DNA of 64,000 nucleotides from Deltaproteobacteria bacterium. GTDB taxonomy: Bacteria > Myxococcota_A > UBA796 > SXON01. The notes under the pieces were generated by a model. It had not been told where the DNA came from. It searched no databases and saw nothing but the letters and a program-made list of their open reading frames with translations. Where the stretch lies: assembly GCA_014191855.1 (NCBI GenBank), contig BJHF01000020.1, positions 1 through 64,000 on the forward strand, in the 5' to 3' direction. Made by a program: the position numbers and the translations under genes. Positions 8,013 through 16,642 of this stretch are shown one piece after another (within the stretch, counting starts at the first letter, position 1; each line of letters begins with the position of its first letter).

Positions 8013-8690
8013 GTGATCCGCCTCTACCACATCGTCAAAAGCTACGCGGAACGCGACGCCCTGCGGGACGTGTCGGTGCACGTCGAAAAGGGAGAGATGG
8101 TCTACATTACCGGCCCCTCTGGCGCCGGGAAGTCGACGATGCTCAAGCTGCTGTACGGCGCCGAGCGCCCCACGTCAGGAAAAATGCTCCTCGGCGGCGT
8201 GGATGTGAGCAAGATGAGCACCCAGCAGCTCCCTGCCCTGCGCCGCAACATGGGCGTGGTATTCCAAGACTTCAAGCTGCTCCCTCACCGCTCCGTGGCC
8301 GAGAACGTCGCGATGGCGCTCGAAGTGATCGGCGCTCCCGACGACAGCATCCGGCGCCGCGTGCCGGCCGTGCTGAACATCGTGGGATTGAAGGGCCGGG
8401 AAGACGACCTCACGGGGGTGCTCAGCGGGGGCGAGAAGCAGCGGGTGGCCATCGCCCGGGCGATCGTCAACGATCCCGCGATCCTGCTCGCCGACGAGCC
8501 CACCGGCAATCTCGATGGGGCCATGGCGGTAGAGGTGATGGAGATCCTCCAGGCGATCAACCTCCGCGGCACCACCGTCCTGGTGGCCACGCACGACGTA
8601 GGGCTGATGGACCGCTTCCCGTACCGGAAGCTCCGGTTCGTCGACGGGCGACTGGTGGGTGGTGCAGCGCCGAAGGGAGGGCGAGGATGA
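8013..8690 (+). CDS. ftsE: Cell-division ABC ATPase FtsE
   Basis: A 225-residue ABC ATPase that pairs with FtsX in the septal membrane and transmits ATP hydrolysis to periplasmic amidase activation. Walker A is GPSGAGKST (residues 34-42), the Q-loop is FQDFKLL, the ABC signature is [14 protein letters not shown] and Walker B is [11 protein letters not shown]. The start is GTG with [10 protein letters not shown], the usual FtsE opening. It is the first gene of an operon with ftsX (ATGA overlap), envC (GTGA overlap) and a C-terminal protease (ATGA overlap). This four-gene order settles the identity against other LolD-like ATPases. Confidence 0.95.
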   Translation: MIRLYHIVKSYAERDALRDVSVHVEKGEMVYITGPSGAGKSTMLKLLYGAERPTSGKMLLGGVDVSKMSTQQLPALRRNMGVVFQDFKLLPHRSVAENVAMALEVIGAPDDSIRRRVPAVLNIVGLKGREDDLTGVLSGGEKQRVAIARAIVNDPAILLADEPTGNLDGAMAVEVMEILQAINLRGTTVLVATHDVGLMDRFPYRKLRFVDGRLVGGAAPKGGRG

Positions 8691-9577
8691 TCCTACCCTT
8701 CCGCCGCGCCCTGCGCGGCCTCCGAGAGCACACCTACCTCGCGATGGTGAACACCGGCGTCATCACCGCGGCCATCGTGTTGCTTGGCGTGTACGCCCTG
8801 GTTGTGGTGAACCTCCAGGCCGTCGTGAGCGGATGGCAACACGACGTACACGTCTCCGCCTATTTCGAGAACAGTGTCTCGGCCGAGGATCAAGCAGCGT
8901 CTCGGGTCGAGCTCGCCGGCCGCGCGGAGGTGAAAGCGGTGGAGCTGGTCACCCACGAGATGGCGGCGGCGTGGATGCGGGAGCGCATGCCAGAAGTGGG
9001 CCCGATGCTCGACGAGCTCGGGGAGGAGGCCCTGCCGGCCTCCCTTGAGGTCACGCTCAACGATGGCCACACGAGCCCCGCAGCCATGGATACATTCGCC
9101 GCTTCGCTGCGCGAAACCGGGCGATTCAGCGAGGTTGACTACGGCCGTGAGTGGGTGGAGCGCGCCGCGGGGTTCCTGCGCACCCTCACGCTCCTGGGCG
9201 CCGTTCTCGGCGTCATCCTCATTGGGGCTGCGCTGTTCCTGGTCGGCAACACCATCCACCTCGTGGTCTACGCCCGGCGGGACGAGCTGGAGATCCTCCG
9301 CCTGGTGGGGGCCACCGACGGGTACATCGTCACGCCGTTCGTGATCGAGGGGGCCCTTGAGGGGCTGGTCGGCAGCGTGCTCGCCCTGGTTGCCCTGGAG
9401 TTGGTGCACCAGGGAGTCATGAGCAAGCTGCACGAGGCGGTGCCGCTCACCTTCGACAACGAGGGGTTCCGCTTTCTACCCGGTGGTTTACTCGTTGGAC
9501 TGGTTCTCGTCGCGGTGGGGACCGGCGTGCTGGCAGCGTTCGTCGCAGTCCGGCGTTTCCTGCGGCGCCTGGCGTGA
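8687..9577 (+). CDS. ftsX: Cell-division permease-like protein FtsX
   Basis: A 296-residue membrane protein with the FtsX topology: a cytoplasmic N terminus, TM1 (about 24-44), an extracytoplasmic domain of roughly 110 residues, then three TM segments at about 165-190, 215-240 and 262-285. [16 protein letters not shown] and [18 protein letters not shown] are family-like segments; the latter matches the cytoplasmic loop conserved in FtsX. It does not transport a known substrate but couples FtsE to the amidase activator encoded next. It overlaps ftsE by four bases and envC by four bases. Confidence 0.93.
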   Translation: MILPFRRALRGLREHTYLAMVNTGVITAAIVLLGVYALVVVNLQAVVSGWQHDVHVSAYFENSVSAEDQAASRVELAGRAEVKAVELVTHEMAAAWMRERMPEVGPMLDELGEEALPASLEVTLNDGHTSPAAMDTFAASLRETGRFSEVDYGREWVERAAGFLRTLTLLGAVLGVILIGAALFLVGNTIHLVVYARRDELEILRLVGATDGYIVTPFVIEGALEGLVGSVLALVALELVHQGVMSKLHEAVPLTFDNEGFRFLPGGLLVGLVLVAVGTGVLAAFVAVRRFLRRLA

Positions 9578-10650
9578 GGGTGCCGGGTTTGCTCGCGGTT
9601 GCGGCGCTCGTGCTCCTCACGAACCCGGCCTCCGCGCAGGGCGATGGGGCGGCGCGGGAGCTACTGGCCGAGATCGAGGCGTACGACACCCAGATCCTCG
9701 CGCTGGATGCGCAGCTCGGCACGCTGGAGACCACCCTCGCGGCGGCCGAGGCCGCCCGGACCGCCAAGCTTGAAGAAGCCAAGTCGGCCGCCGGGAAGGT
9801 GAGCCAGCGCGCTTCGGGGGCTCGGGCGTTGTTGCGCTCGTTGTACCGGATCCGCCGCTTCGGCATGCTGCGCCTCCTGTTCGGCGCCGACGATCCGGTC
9901 GAGCTCCGCCGCCGCGCCAGCTACCTCACGGCGGTGCTCGCATCCGATGAGGATCAGACCGCCGAGTTCGCGAGGCTGGCTGCCGAGAAGACCGCAACGG
10001 CGAAAGCGGCTGAGGAAGCCAACGCCGCAACCCGAGCCCTGCGTGATCAGCTCACCACCCAGCGCACCGGCCTGGATGCGGAGCGGAAGCGACGGGTGTC
10101 CCTGCTGAGAGAAATCCGCGGACAACCTTCGCTGGTGGGGCGAGTCATTACCGAAACGGCGACGGCGCGCGAGGCGCTGGACAGCTCCGTGCGTGCGCGC
10201 GAGGGCAGCATGCCGGCTTCGCAGGCGGTCACCTCCAACGTGGACTTCCGCAGCCTACGTGGGCGCCTCCCCAAGCCCGTGAGCGGGCAGGTGCTCCACG
10301 GGTTCGGCCCGGTCGTGGACGCGACGACGGGAGCCAGGACCAACAACCCCGGAATCGACTGGCAGGCGCAGCCGGGTAGCTCCTTCCGGGCGGTGGCCGC
10401 CGGCGAGGTTACCCGTGCGGGCTACGTTCGCGGCTATGGCCAGATGGTCATGGTTCAACATGGCAATTTCAGCACCCTGTACGCGCACGCCAACGGGTTG
10501 CGGGTGTTCGTGGGGCAGAGCGTGGCGGCGGGGGATGCGCTCGGCACCGTGGGCACAACGGGGCTGGCAGAAGACGGCGAGCCGCAGCTCCACTTCGAAA
10601 TTCGATATAATGGAACCCCACAAGACCCGACCGAGTGGCTCGCGCGATGA
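9574..10650 (+). CDS. envC: EnvC-type murein hydrolase activator with degenerate LytM domain
   Basis: A 358-residue exported protein starting at GTG 9574 inside the ftsX stop. The signal peptide ends near ASAQ (about residue 22). Residues about 25-190 are a long charged coiled coil, including LEAELR-like heptads and an RSLYRIRRFG stretch, and a LytM/M23 domain occupies about 255-355. The zinc-ligand positions are lost: the usual HxGxD is NNPGID, and the usual HLHFE is PQLHFE with Gln in place of the first His. Loss of the ligands is what makes E. coli EnvC an amidase activator rather than an enzyme. Position right behind ftsEX supports that role here. Confidence 0.9.
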   Translation: MRVPGLLAVAALVLLTNPASAQGDGAARELLAEIEAYDTQILALDAQLGTLETTLAAAEAARTAKLEEAKSAAGKVSQRASGARALLRSLYRIRRFGMLRLLFGADDPVELRRRASYLTAVLASDEDQTAEFARLAAEKTATAKAAEEANAATRALRDQLTTQRTGLDAERKRRVSLLREIRGQPSLVGRVITETATAREALDSSVRAREGSMPASQAVTSNVDFRSLRGRLPKPVSGQVLHGFGPVVDATTGARTNNPGIDWQAQPGSSFRAVAAGEVTRAGYVRGYGQMVMVQHGNFSTLYAHANGLRVFVGQSVAAGDALGTVGTTGLAEDGEPQLHFEIRYNGTPQDPTEWLAR

Positions 10651-11807
10651 GCCAGGCGCGGCCCCGGATCGGCGGGTACGCGTTGGCCTTCGCTGGCGGC
10701 GTGGTCGCCACACTTTTGGTAGGCGCCGCGGATCCCTTCGGCGGCCTTGACCTGTTCGCGCGGGTGTTGACGGACATCGACACCCAGTATGAGCGGCCCC
10801 TGGCCCTCGACACCCTGGTGCACGCAGCGCTCGGTGGGATCGGGACGGTGCTGGACGAGCACTCGGCCTACTACTCGCCCGAGGCGTGGGGGATCCTGCG
10901 GGGCGCGGAGAGCGGCGTAGCGTTGGGGATCGGGGCCACGCTCGCAAAGGAGCCGTGCGGCCTTCGACTCGCGGCGCTCGAACCCTGGGGCGCGGCAGAA
11001 AACGCTGGGCTGAAGGTGGGGGATTGCGTGGTGGCGGCGAACGGCGCCGCGCTCATCCAGCCCGCCGATCCAACGCAGCTCCTCGGGCCCGAACATACGG
11101 CGGTGCGGCTCACGGTGCGGCGGGGCGAGGTGGAGTGGGAAGTCGCCCTGCTCCGGGCGCGGGCCCGGGAGCCCGCGGTGCGCGTGCAACAGCTCCCGGG
11201 CGGGGTGGTGTACGCGAGGGTGGGTCATTTTGGCGATCCCGTCGCGGCGCCGCTGGCGCGCGCGGTCGCGGAGCGCTCGGGCATGCGGGCGATGATCCTC
11301 GACCTTCGATCAAATCCGGGGGGTCGGGTGGAAGAGGCCGGCGCGCTCGTCGATCGTTTCGTCGGCACCGGCACCATCGTGACCACGCGCACCCGCTCCG
11401 GCGGCGACACTCGGATCGTCGCCACCAAAAGCAGCGCCGACTGGACGCTCCCCCTGGTCGTGATGGTGGACGGAGAAACCGCGAGCGCCGCGGAGATCGT
11501 GGCCGGCGCGCTCCATGATCTCAAGCGCGCCACCCTCGTAGGTACGCGCACCTATGGGAAGGGCTCCGTACAGCGGGTCTTCCAGTACGAGGACGGCTCC
11601 GCGTTGAAGCTCACCGTCGGCAGGTACTACCTCCCCGGCGGGGAGCCCATCCCGGATCATCAAGGCTTGACGCCCGATATCGAGGTGGCCTTTCCCGCTG
11701 CCGCCGATGGCACCCCGGGGGCGCCTGGCTTCCGGGGGCTCGCGGACCCCGCGGCTGACCCTCCGCTCGCCGCCGCACTATCCGCCCTGGCGCCGACCAA
11801 GCGATAG
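10647..11807 (+). CDS. C-terminal processing peptidase (S41 family)
   Basis: A 386-residue protease. Residues about 8-28 are a hydrophobic anchor or uncleaved signal, a PDZ domain follows (GIGATLAKEP, GAAENAGLKVGDCVVAANG), then the S41 catalytic domain. The Ser-Lys dyad is visible as the Ser in GETASAAEIVAGAL and the Lys in GTRTYGKGSVQ. In the family these enzymes trim or degrade periplasmic proteins by their C termini. The ATG overlaps the envC stop (ATGA), so it is co-translated with the division operon. A role in turning over the amidase activator or septal proteins is inference from this linkage. The stop is 12 bp from the convergent helicase. Confidence 0.92.
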   Translation: MSQARPRIGGYALAFAGGVVATLLVGAADPFGGLDLFARVLTDIDTQYERPLALDTLVHAALGGIGTVLDEHSAYYSPEAWGILRGAESGVALGIGATLAKEPCGLRLAALEPWGAAENAGLKVGDCVVAANGAALIQPADPTQLLGPEHTAVRLTVRRGEVEWEVALLRARAREPAVRVQQLPGGVVYARVGHFGDPVAAPLARAVAERSGMRAMILDLRSNPGGRVEEAGALVDRFVGTGTIVTTRTRSGGDTRIVATKSSADWTLPLVVMVDGETASAAEIVAGALHDLKRATLVGTRTYGKGSVQRVFQYEDGSALKLTVGRYYLPGGEPIPDHQGLTPDIEVAFPAAADGTPGAPGFRGLADPAADPPLAAALSALAPTKR

Positions 11808-11819
11808 CACGCTTGTAAC

Positions 11820-13547
11820 CTATTCGATCAGCTCCCACCCGGAGCGGTAGCCCCCGAGCTCCGCCACGGCATCGATCACGCGTCGATACGCGGGGCTCCC
11901 GCTCAGGGTAGCGGTGTCGCCGATGCCAATGAAGCGGTCGCGCGCGCGGGTCACGGTCACGTTCAGCCGCCGCGCGTCCGCCACGAAGCCGAGCTCCTGG
12001 GCGTCGTTGCTCCGCACGAACGTCGCGATGATGACGGGCTTCTCCCGCCCCTGAAACGCGTTCACCGTTCCCGCCTCAAGTGCAGGGAACGCGGTTCGCA
12101 CGCGCAAAAGCTGCGCGCGGTACGGCGTGACAACCCCGACGTCCTCCGCGCGGACCCCTTGCGCGCGCAGCTCCTCCCAAACCTTGGCGAGCAGCCGGAG
12201 CTCCCCTGGATTGTGGAACGACGAGGCCGCATCCCGCTCCTCGTCGAAGCCCATCCCCGAAGTATCGATCCAGGTCGCCGCGGGCTCCACCCGCGGTGTG
12301 GCGACCGAGGGGTGAGCGACCAGGAGCCCGCCGTAGGTCGGCGCGCACAATCGAAGGAGCTGCTCGTTGAAGCGGTACTCTTCGGTGAGCATCGGGAACG
12401 TAAAACCTTCTTCCACGAGCCGTTGGATCAACGAGCGTTCCAGGACCGGATCACGGGACTTCACGACGGGGCCGAGTTGGTGCGGGTCGCCCGCCAGGAT
12501 GAGCCGCTTGACGCGGCCTACGAGCGGCCAGAGCGCGGGTTCGGCGATCTGCGAAGCCTCGTCCACGACCGCCGTTTTCGGGGCGATCAGGCTCCGGCCT
12601 CGGGTGGCGAGCGAGCCGAGCGTCATGGCGATCACATCCCCGGCGGCCAGCACCTCGCGCTTCGCGGCGGCCCACTCGGAGCGGATAGCGTCGCGCAACT
12701 CCACGCCAGCCGGCCCGCTGGTGCGCGCCGCCTGCCGCATCAGGCCACGGATGACTTCGGCACGGGGGCCATTGAGGATCCGCCATTCCAGCGTGAGCGG
12801 CTGCACCCGAGACGCGATGCGCGCGCTCACGCCGAGTCGCACGACGTTGAGCCCTGCCGCGCTCGCGCGAAGCGCCAGATGGTCCACTGCGGCGTTGCTC
12901 TCGGCGAGCGCCCACGGCCGCTCTCCCAGTTCGCGAAGCGCCACGAGGACCGCGCACAGCGTCTCGGTCTTTCCAGTACCGGGCGGCCCGTGCAAGAGCC
13001 CGATCTCCGTGGCCCCCAGTACGAGCTCGCTCGCCGCGCGCTGCGACGCGTTGAGCGAGGCGAAGGCAGGGTGAACCCATGGATCCGGCCGGTAGGGTGC
13101 CTCGTGCCCGAGCAGCAGATTCGCGAGCATCCCCGACTGCGACTCCGCGCGAACGAGCGCGGCTACCTGTTCCTCGTGCACCGTGAAGTCCAGACGACGG
13201 CTCACCGCCCACGGCCCCGGCCCGATGGGCGCATCCTCCACGCGTAGCTCGATGCTGTGCTCGTCGGCCCCTTCCACGCGCCCCGCCCACCCCTCGTCCG
13301 GCTTTCCCAGCGGCGCCAGCACCACCGGGTCGCCGGGACCGAACCCGTCCCCAAGATCGGAGCCGCGAAGCAGCACGTTCACCCGCCCGCGACTTCGCAG
13401 CTCCGTGGTGTCCAGCGTGAGCGGGTAGAGGCTGAACCCAAGCGCCCGGCGGGCCGGCATCGGCAACCCACGCAGCGACTCATGTTCGGCGATGATCGCG
13501 CGGCGCTCGCGATCCAGCGCGGCACGGAGCGCGGCGAGGTGAGACAT
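11820..13547 (-). CDS. Superfamily 1 DNA/RNA helicase (DNA2/NAM7, SMUBP2-like)
   Basis: A 575-residue ATP-dependent helicase. An N-terminal beta-barrel-like region (about 1-130) precedes the motor. Motif I is GPPGTGKTET around residue 190, motif Ia includes ALAESNAAVDHL, motif II is VVDEASQ, motif III is LILAGDPHQLGP, motif IV/V region includes VVTPYRAQ and AFQGREKPVII, and motif VI is NVTVTRARD. This order is typical of the UPF1/IGHMBP2-like group, which in bacteria is little studied and may unwind RNA or DNA. No nuclease domain is fused. It is a single gene facing the ctp operon, with its start 82 bp from the terminator-bounded ExbD cluster. Confidence 0.9.
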   Translation of the reverse strand: MSHLAALRAALDRERRAIIAEHESLRGLPMPARRALGFSLYPLTLDTTELRSRGRVNVLLRGSDLGDGFGPGDPVVLAPLGKPDEGWAGRVEGADEHSIELRVEDAPIGPGPWAVSRRLDFTVHEEQVAALVRAESQSGMLANLLLGHEAPYRPDPWVHPAFASLNASQRAASELVLGATEIGLLHGPPGTGKTETLCAVLVALRELGERPWALAESNAAVDHLALRASAAGLNVVRLGVSARIASRVQPLTLEWRILNGPRAEVIRGLMRQAARTSGPAGVELRDAIRSEWAAAKREVLAAGDVIAMTLGSLATRGRSLIAPKTAVVDEASQIAEPALWPLVGRVKRLILAGDPHQLGPVVKSRDPVLERSLIQRLVEEGFTFPMLTEEYRFNEQLLRLCAPTYGGLLVAHPSVATPRVEPAATWIDTSGMGFDEERDAASSFHNPGELRLLAKVWEELRAQGVRAEDVGVVTPYRAQLLRVRTAFPALEAGTVNAFQGREKPVIIATFVRSNDAQELGFVADARRLNVTVTRARDRFIGIGDTATLSGSPAYRRVIDAVAELGGYRSGWELIE

Positions 13548-13580
13548 CGGGGCCCACTATCCCGCGAACAGCGGCGCCCC

Positions 13581-13612
13581 AAAAACGAAAAGGGCCGCCC
13601 TGCGGCGGCCCT
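13581..13612 (-). terminator. Rho-independent terminator of the exbB-exbD-exbD operon
   Basis: An 8-bp perfect GC stem (GGGCCGCC/GGCGGCCC, loop of four) is followed on the minus strand by TTTTCGTTTTT. It lies 18 bp beyond the stop of the last exbD gene and is the cleanest terminator in the window. Confidence 0.8.
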
Positions 13613-13629
13613 CAAACGTCGGCGGAGGC

Positions 13630-14190
13630 CTACTCGGCGGCTTCGGGCTTTCCGGTTGCCGCTGGCTGGGTGACGAACTTCATCTTGGCCCAGCCCGCCT
13701 CGTTGGACGAAGCGATGATGCGGCGCACAAGGCGAAAGTCCGTTGCCAAGTCGGCCTGCACGATCAGTACGCCGTCGTATGGCATCGTGGGGTCGCGACC
13801 GAAGATCTTCTCGTTCACTTCGCGAACCTTCGTGAGGCGCGCAACCATGCCCGGGATCGACACGTCGAGCTCGGAGCCCATCTCCTCCTCGGAGAAGGAC
13901 TGACCTTCAAGGAGCAGCAGATCGGCGGACACCTGCACCACCGTTCCCGCTTCGCCCTCGAGGGGCTCTCCAGCCAGGGAGCGCGGCACCGTGATCTTGC
14001 TGCTGAGCTGAACTTCGCCAGAGGCCTTGAACAGCTGAATCAGGAAGACGACGAGGATGGTGAACATGTCCACCATCGGCGTGAGGTTGAGCGACACGAA
14101 GCCGCTCTTCTTCCCGCCGGAGAGGGGGGAAGAGCGGAGGCGACCGATCGGCGCGAAGGCCGGGCGGCGCCCTGGAGTGACGACGCTCAT
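13630..14190 (-). CDS. ExbD/TolR-family proton-channel subunit, second copy
   Basis: A 186-residue protein with a 30-residue cytoplasmic N terminus, one transmembrane helix (about 41-56) and a periplasmic domain. The pore Asp is in LTPMVDMFTILVVFLI (Asp41), the residue that carries protons with ExbB/TolQ in this family. The periplasmic part contains the ExbD-like VLIVQADLATDFRLV segment. It is the third gene of the operon (3-bp gap to the gene before) and is followed by a terminator. Two different ExbD-type genes behind one ExbB-type gene recall the AglR-AglQ-AglS gliding motor of Myxococcus, but Tol-Pal or TonB energising systems are equally possible. Confidence 0.88.
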   Translation of the reverse strand: MSVVTPGRRPAFAPIGRLRSSPLSGGKKSGFVSLNLTPMVDMFTILVVFLIQLFKASGEVQLSSKITVPRSLAGEPLEGEAGTVVQVSADLLLLEGQSFSEEEMGSELDVSIPGMVARLTKVREVNEKIFGRDPTMPYDGVLIVQADLATDFRLVRRIIASSNEAGWAKMKFVTQPAATGKPEAAE

Positions 14191-14193
14191 GAG

Positions 14194-14718
14194 CTATCCT
14201 CCACTGGGGGGTGCGGCGCCAGCGGCCGGCACACCGTCAGGGGTGGCAGACGGAGGGCCGCCCGCCAGAAGGGTCTTGGGGTAACCGACCTTTCGCGACA
14301 TATCGAGCACCTTGGCCATGTGTTCGAAGTGAACGCCGTCGTCGGTGTTGATGACCACCAGATCATCCAACGGGAAGGTCGTGTGATCGGTGTTCATCAA
14401 CTCTTCCAGCTTCTCCCAGTCGTAGTCTTCTCCGAGCTTGGGGATGTTGGTCCCCTCCTCGGCCTTCCGGGCGATCCACAACCCGTCGGCGCGCACGTGA
14501 ACCGTGAGCGGCGGCGTGGGGGGAGTCTCCGGAGGGGGCTCGTCGGGGTTTGGCGGGGAGATGTTCTGCTCGACGGCGAGCGAGTGGATCTCGCTCATGA
14601 CGGCGGTCATCATCAGGAAGGCGATCAGGCAGGACAGGAAGTCAATGAACGGGACCAGGTTGAGGTCGACGCCCATCGACTTGCCGCGGCCTTTTCCTCC
14701 CTCAACGTTTACGCTCAT
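14194..14718 (-). CDS. ExbD/TolR-family proton-channel subunit, first copy
   Basis: A 174-residue ExbD-type protein. The transmembrane helix carries VDLNLVPFIDFLSCLIAF with the pore Asp at residue 26. A Pro-rich spacer (residues about 55-71, with NPDEPPPETPPTPP) links it to the periplasmic domain (LTVHVRADGLWI, then DLVVINTDDGVHFEH). The C terminus is Gly/Pro/Ala-rich. It lies between the ExbB-type gene and the second ExbD-type gene with gaps of 3 bp on both sides. The two ExbD proteins are clearly different in length and periplasmic sequence, so this is not a recent duplication and they may form a mixed subunit dimer. Confidence 0.88.
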   Translation of the reverse strand: MSVNVEGGKGRGKSMGVDLNLVPFIDFLSCLIAFLMMTAVMSEIHSLAVEQNISPPNPDEPPPETPPTPPLTVHVRADGLWIARKAEEGTNIPKLGEDYDWEKLEELMNTDHTTFPLDDLVVINTDDGVHFEHMAKVLDMSRKVGYPKTLLAGGPPSATPDGVPAAGAAPPSGG

Positions 14719-14721
14719 GAC

Positions 14722-15381
14722 CTACCCCACAGCCTGCGCGCCTTCCTGCTTAGCAGCGCGGTTCGAGAGCACGAAGTTCAGCTCCGCGACAACGGACTCG
14801 TTGATCGCTTCGAGAATGTGCTGCGTCTGCGCCTGGATGACGGCATAGCAGAGGATGACGAACGCCGCGCTGGCCAGACCGAACAGCGTGCAGTGCATCG
14901 CCTCGGCGATGCCTTCCGAGAGGATCTCAGACTTCTTCGCGGGATCCACGCCGGAGCCGAGGGACGAGAACGTCTTGATCAGGCCGGAGATGGTGCCGAT
15001 GAGGGCGAAGAGCGTGGAGGTGTTGGAGAGCACGGCGAGGTAGCCGGTGCGCGCCTCGACGCGGGGAACCTCGGAGAGCGAGGCTTGATCAAGGGCGGCC
15101 TGGATCTCCTTGTCGGGGCGGTGCGCCTTCATGAGGCCCGCGCGCAGGATGCGGCTGATCGGGCCCTGCTTCTGGCTGGCCAGCCAACGGATGGCAGCCT
15201 GCACGTCGCCGCGCATGATGTGCTGGTTCAACCCGGTGAGCAACGCGTGCTTGTTCTCGGAGCTGTCCATCCAAAGCACCTTTACGCGCTCGATGATGAT
15301 GCCGATGGACACGAGCAAACAGACCAGGATGAGGTGCATACCCCATCCCCCTTCCTTGTAGAATGCGACGAGTGAGGACAC
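14722..15381 (-). CDS. MotA/TolQ/ExbB-family proton-channel protein
   Basis: A 219-residue membrane protein with three helices, about 13-33, 110-135 and 152-178. The family core VEARTGYLAVLSNTSTLFALIGTISGLI and the third helix segment GIAEAMHCTLFGLASAAF are clear, with Thr residues lining the channel as in TolQ/ExbB. It forms the stator-like proton channel together with the two downstream ExbD-type proteins and uses the proton gradient to drive work in the envelope. First gene of a three-gene operon transcribed leftwards. No tonB, tolA, tolB or pal gene is visible nearby, so the driven partner is unknown. Confidence 0.9.
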   Translation of the reverse strand: MSSLVAFYKEGGWGMHLILVCLLVSIGIIIERVKVLWMDSSENKHALLTGLNQHIMRGDVQAAIRWLASQKQGPISRILRAGLMKAHRPDKEIQAALDQASLSEVPRVEARTGYLAVLSNTSTLFALIGTISGLIKTFSSLGSGVDPAKKSEILSEGIAEAMHCTLFGLASAAFVILCYAVIQAQTQHILEAINESVVAELNFVLSNRAAKQEGAQAVG

Positions 15382-15587
15382 GTTGACTCCACGGCTGAGT
15401 AGCCGACTGGGGGGTTTATGAAGCGCGCAACCTTGTAGCAGAAACGGGTGACCCTGACCACACCCACGAGCAAGGAGTCCGTCAAGCCTCCCAACACGCG
15501 AGCGGTGCCGCGTCCTTTTTCATCAGACCTCAGGTGTGACAGCGTGCGCGCAAAAAATACGTCAACGGGGGGAATGAGGACGAACCC

Positions 15588-15616
15588 TTGACATCGAGGC
15601 CCCCCGAGCGGTATGC
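15588..15616 (+). promoter_or_regulatory. Possible promoter of the 15641 lipoprotein within the 15382-15640 intergenic region
   Basis: TTGACA at 15588 is followed after 17 bp by a weak GTATGC. The rest of this 259-bp divergent region contains a small hairpin (CGGCT/AGCCG, 15392-15405) in the leader of the exbB-type gene and no other feature I can support. Confidence 0.35.
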
Positions 15617-15640
15617 CCGCAGCGCGAAACCGGAGTCCCG

Positions 15641-16615
15641 ATGTTCTTCCTCATGGCGTTGGCGTGTGACCTCCCGAAGCCCCCCGAGCCGGCCAAGCCC
15701 AAGACCCCGGCCTGTGAGCTCGCGCTCGACAAGCTGCCCGGCAGCGCATGGCTGTACTCCAAGCCGCAACCGTCCGGAGCCAACAAGCCCGACCCCACGG
15801 CGCGGCTGCGCTTCCGGGACGAGGCGGGCGCGCTGAAGGCCGACTACACGGCGGGATCGTCGAGCGACGTCTTCCAGTACGACTGCGCTTCCGACGGAAA
15901 GATCGCGACCTGCACCGAGAGCAATCCGCACGCGGATGCGTTCTGCATGGGCTACGCCGCCGTGCACGATGGTGTTTGCGACCCCGCGGCGGTGTCCACG
16001 CTCACGGGCATCCCGCTGGATGTCGTGACCAAGGCCGCCGAAACGGTGAACGCCGACCTCAAGAAGCTCAAGGGCGACGAGATCGCGCAGCAGCGCAAGT
16101 CGGACAACAGCCCGAACAACAAGATGCGCGGCAAGTTCAAAGTGGCGATCGACAAGGGCAATTGTGGCCTCACGGTCGTCGACAAGTACATGACGATGGT
16201 GGACGGTAAGGTCAACGAGTTCGAGAACGTGATCGGCACCGCGAAGTTCACCAAGACCGAGGAGAACTTCACCTGGGAGTCCTGCAAGGACGCCGACTCG
16301 GCCTGGGCCCCCGGCCCGGACGACAGCCACCTCGCGGCCCAGCCCGCCGGCGCGATCAAGTTCTCGGCGATGCTGCAGAAGGATCAGCAGAAGGGCACCG
16401 CCGGCTGCACCCTCACCGCCGAGGTCTACAAGGACTGGATCAAGGCGGAGGGCGAGCTTACGGCCACCACGGATGCCAAGTGGGGTCCGCGGTGGGACAC
16501 CTCGATCTCCTTGAGCGAAACCGGGAAACACGTCGTGTACTTCGATCGGTACAAGACGTGTGACGGTAAGAAGGAGCGCATCGGCATGACGTGCGCGATG
16601 GTTCGCGTCGAGTAG
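15641..16615 (+). CDS. Secreted lipoprotein of unknown function
   Basis: A 324-residue protein that starts MFFLMALAC, an extremely short lipoprotein signal with the Cys at residue 9, followed by a Pro/Lys-rich linker. A CCGGAG sequence stands a few bases before the ATG. The mature part is hydrophilic with at least eight further Cys residues (among them the CASDGK, CTESNPH, CMGYAA and CDGKKER segments), suggesting disulfides. I do not recognise the family. A middle stretch (about residues 125-165) is Lys-rich and helical. It is flanked by the divergent ExbB-type gene and the convergent thiamine-diphosphate enzyme, with no obvious operon partner. Confidence 0.75.
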   Translation: MFFLMALACDLPKPPEPAKPKTPACELALDKLPGSAWLYSKPQPSGANKPDPTARLRFRDEAGALKADYTAGSSSDVFQYDCASDGKIATCTESNPHADAFCMGYAAVHDGVCDPAAVSTLTGIPLDVVTKAAETVNADLKKLKGDEIAQQRKSDNSPNNKMRGKFKVAIDKGNCGLTVVDKYMTMVDGKVNEFENVIGTAKFTKTEENFTWESCKDADSAWAPGPDDSHLAAQPAGAIKFSAMLQKDQQKGTAGCTLTAEVYKDWIKAEGELTATTDAKWGPRWDTSISLSETGKHVVYFDRYKTCDGKKERIGMTCAMVRVE

Positions 16616-16642
16616 CTCCGCCGGGCGCCGCCAGCGCCGACG

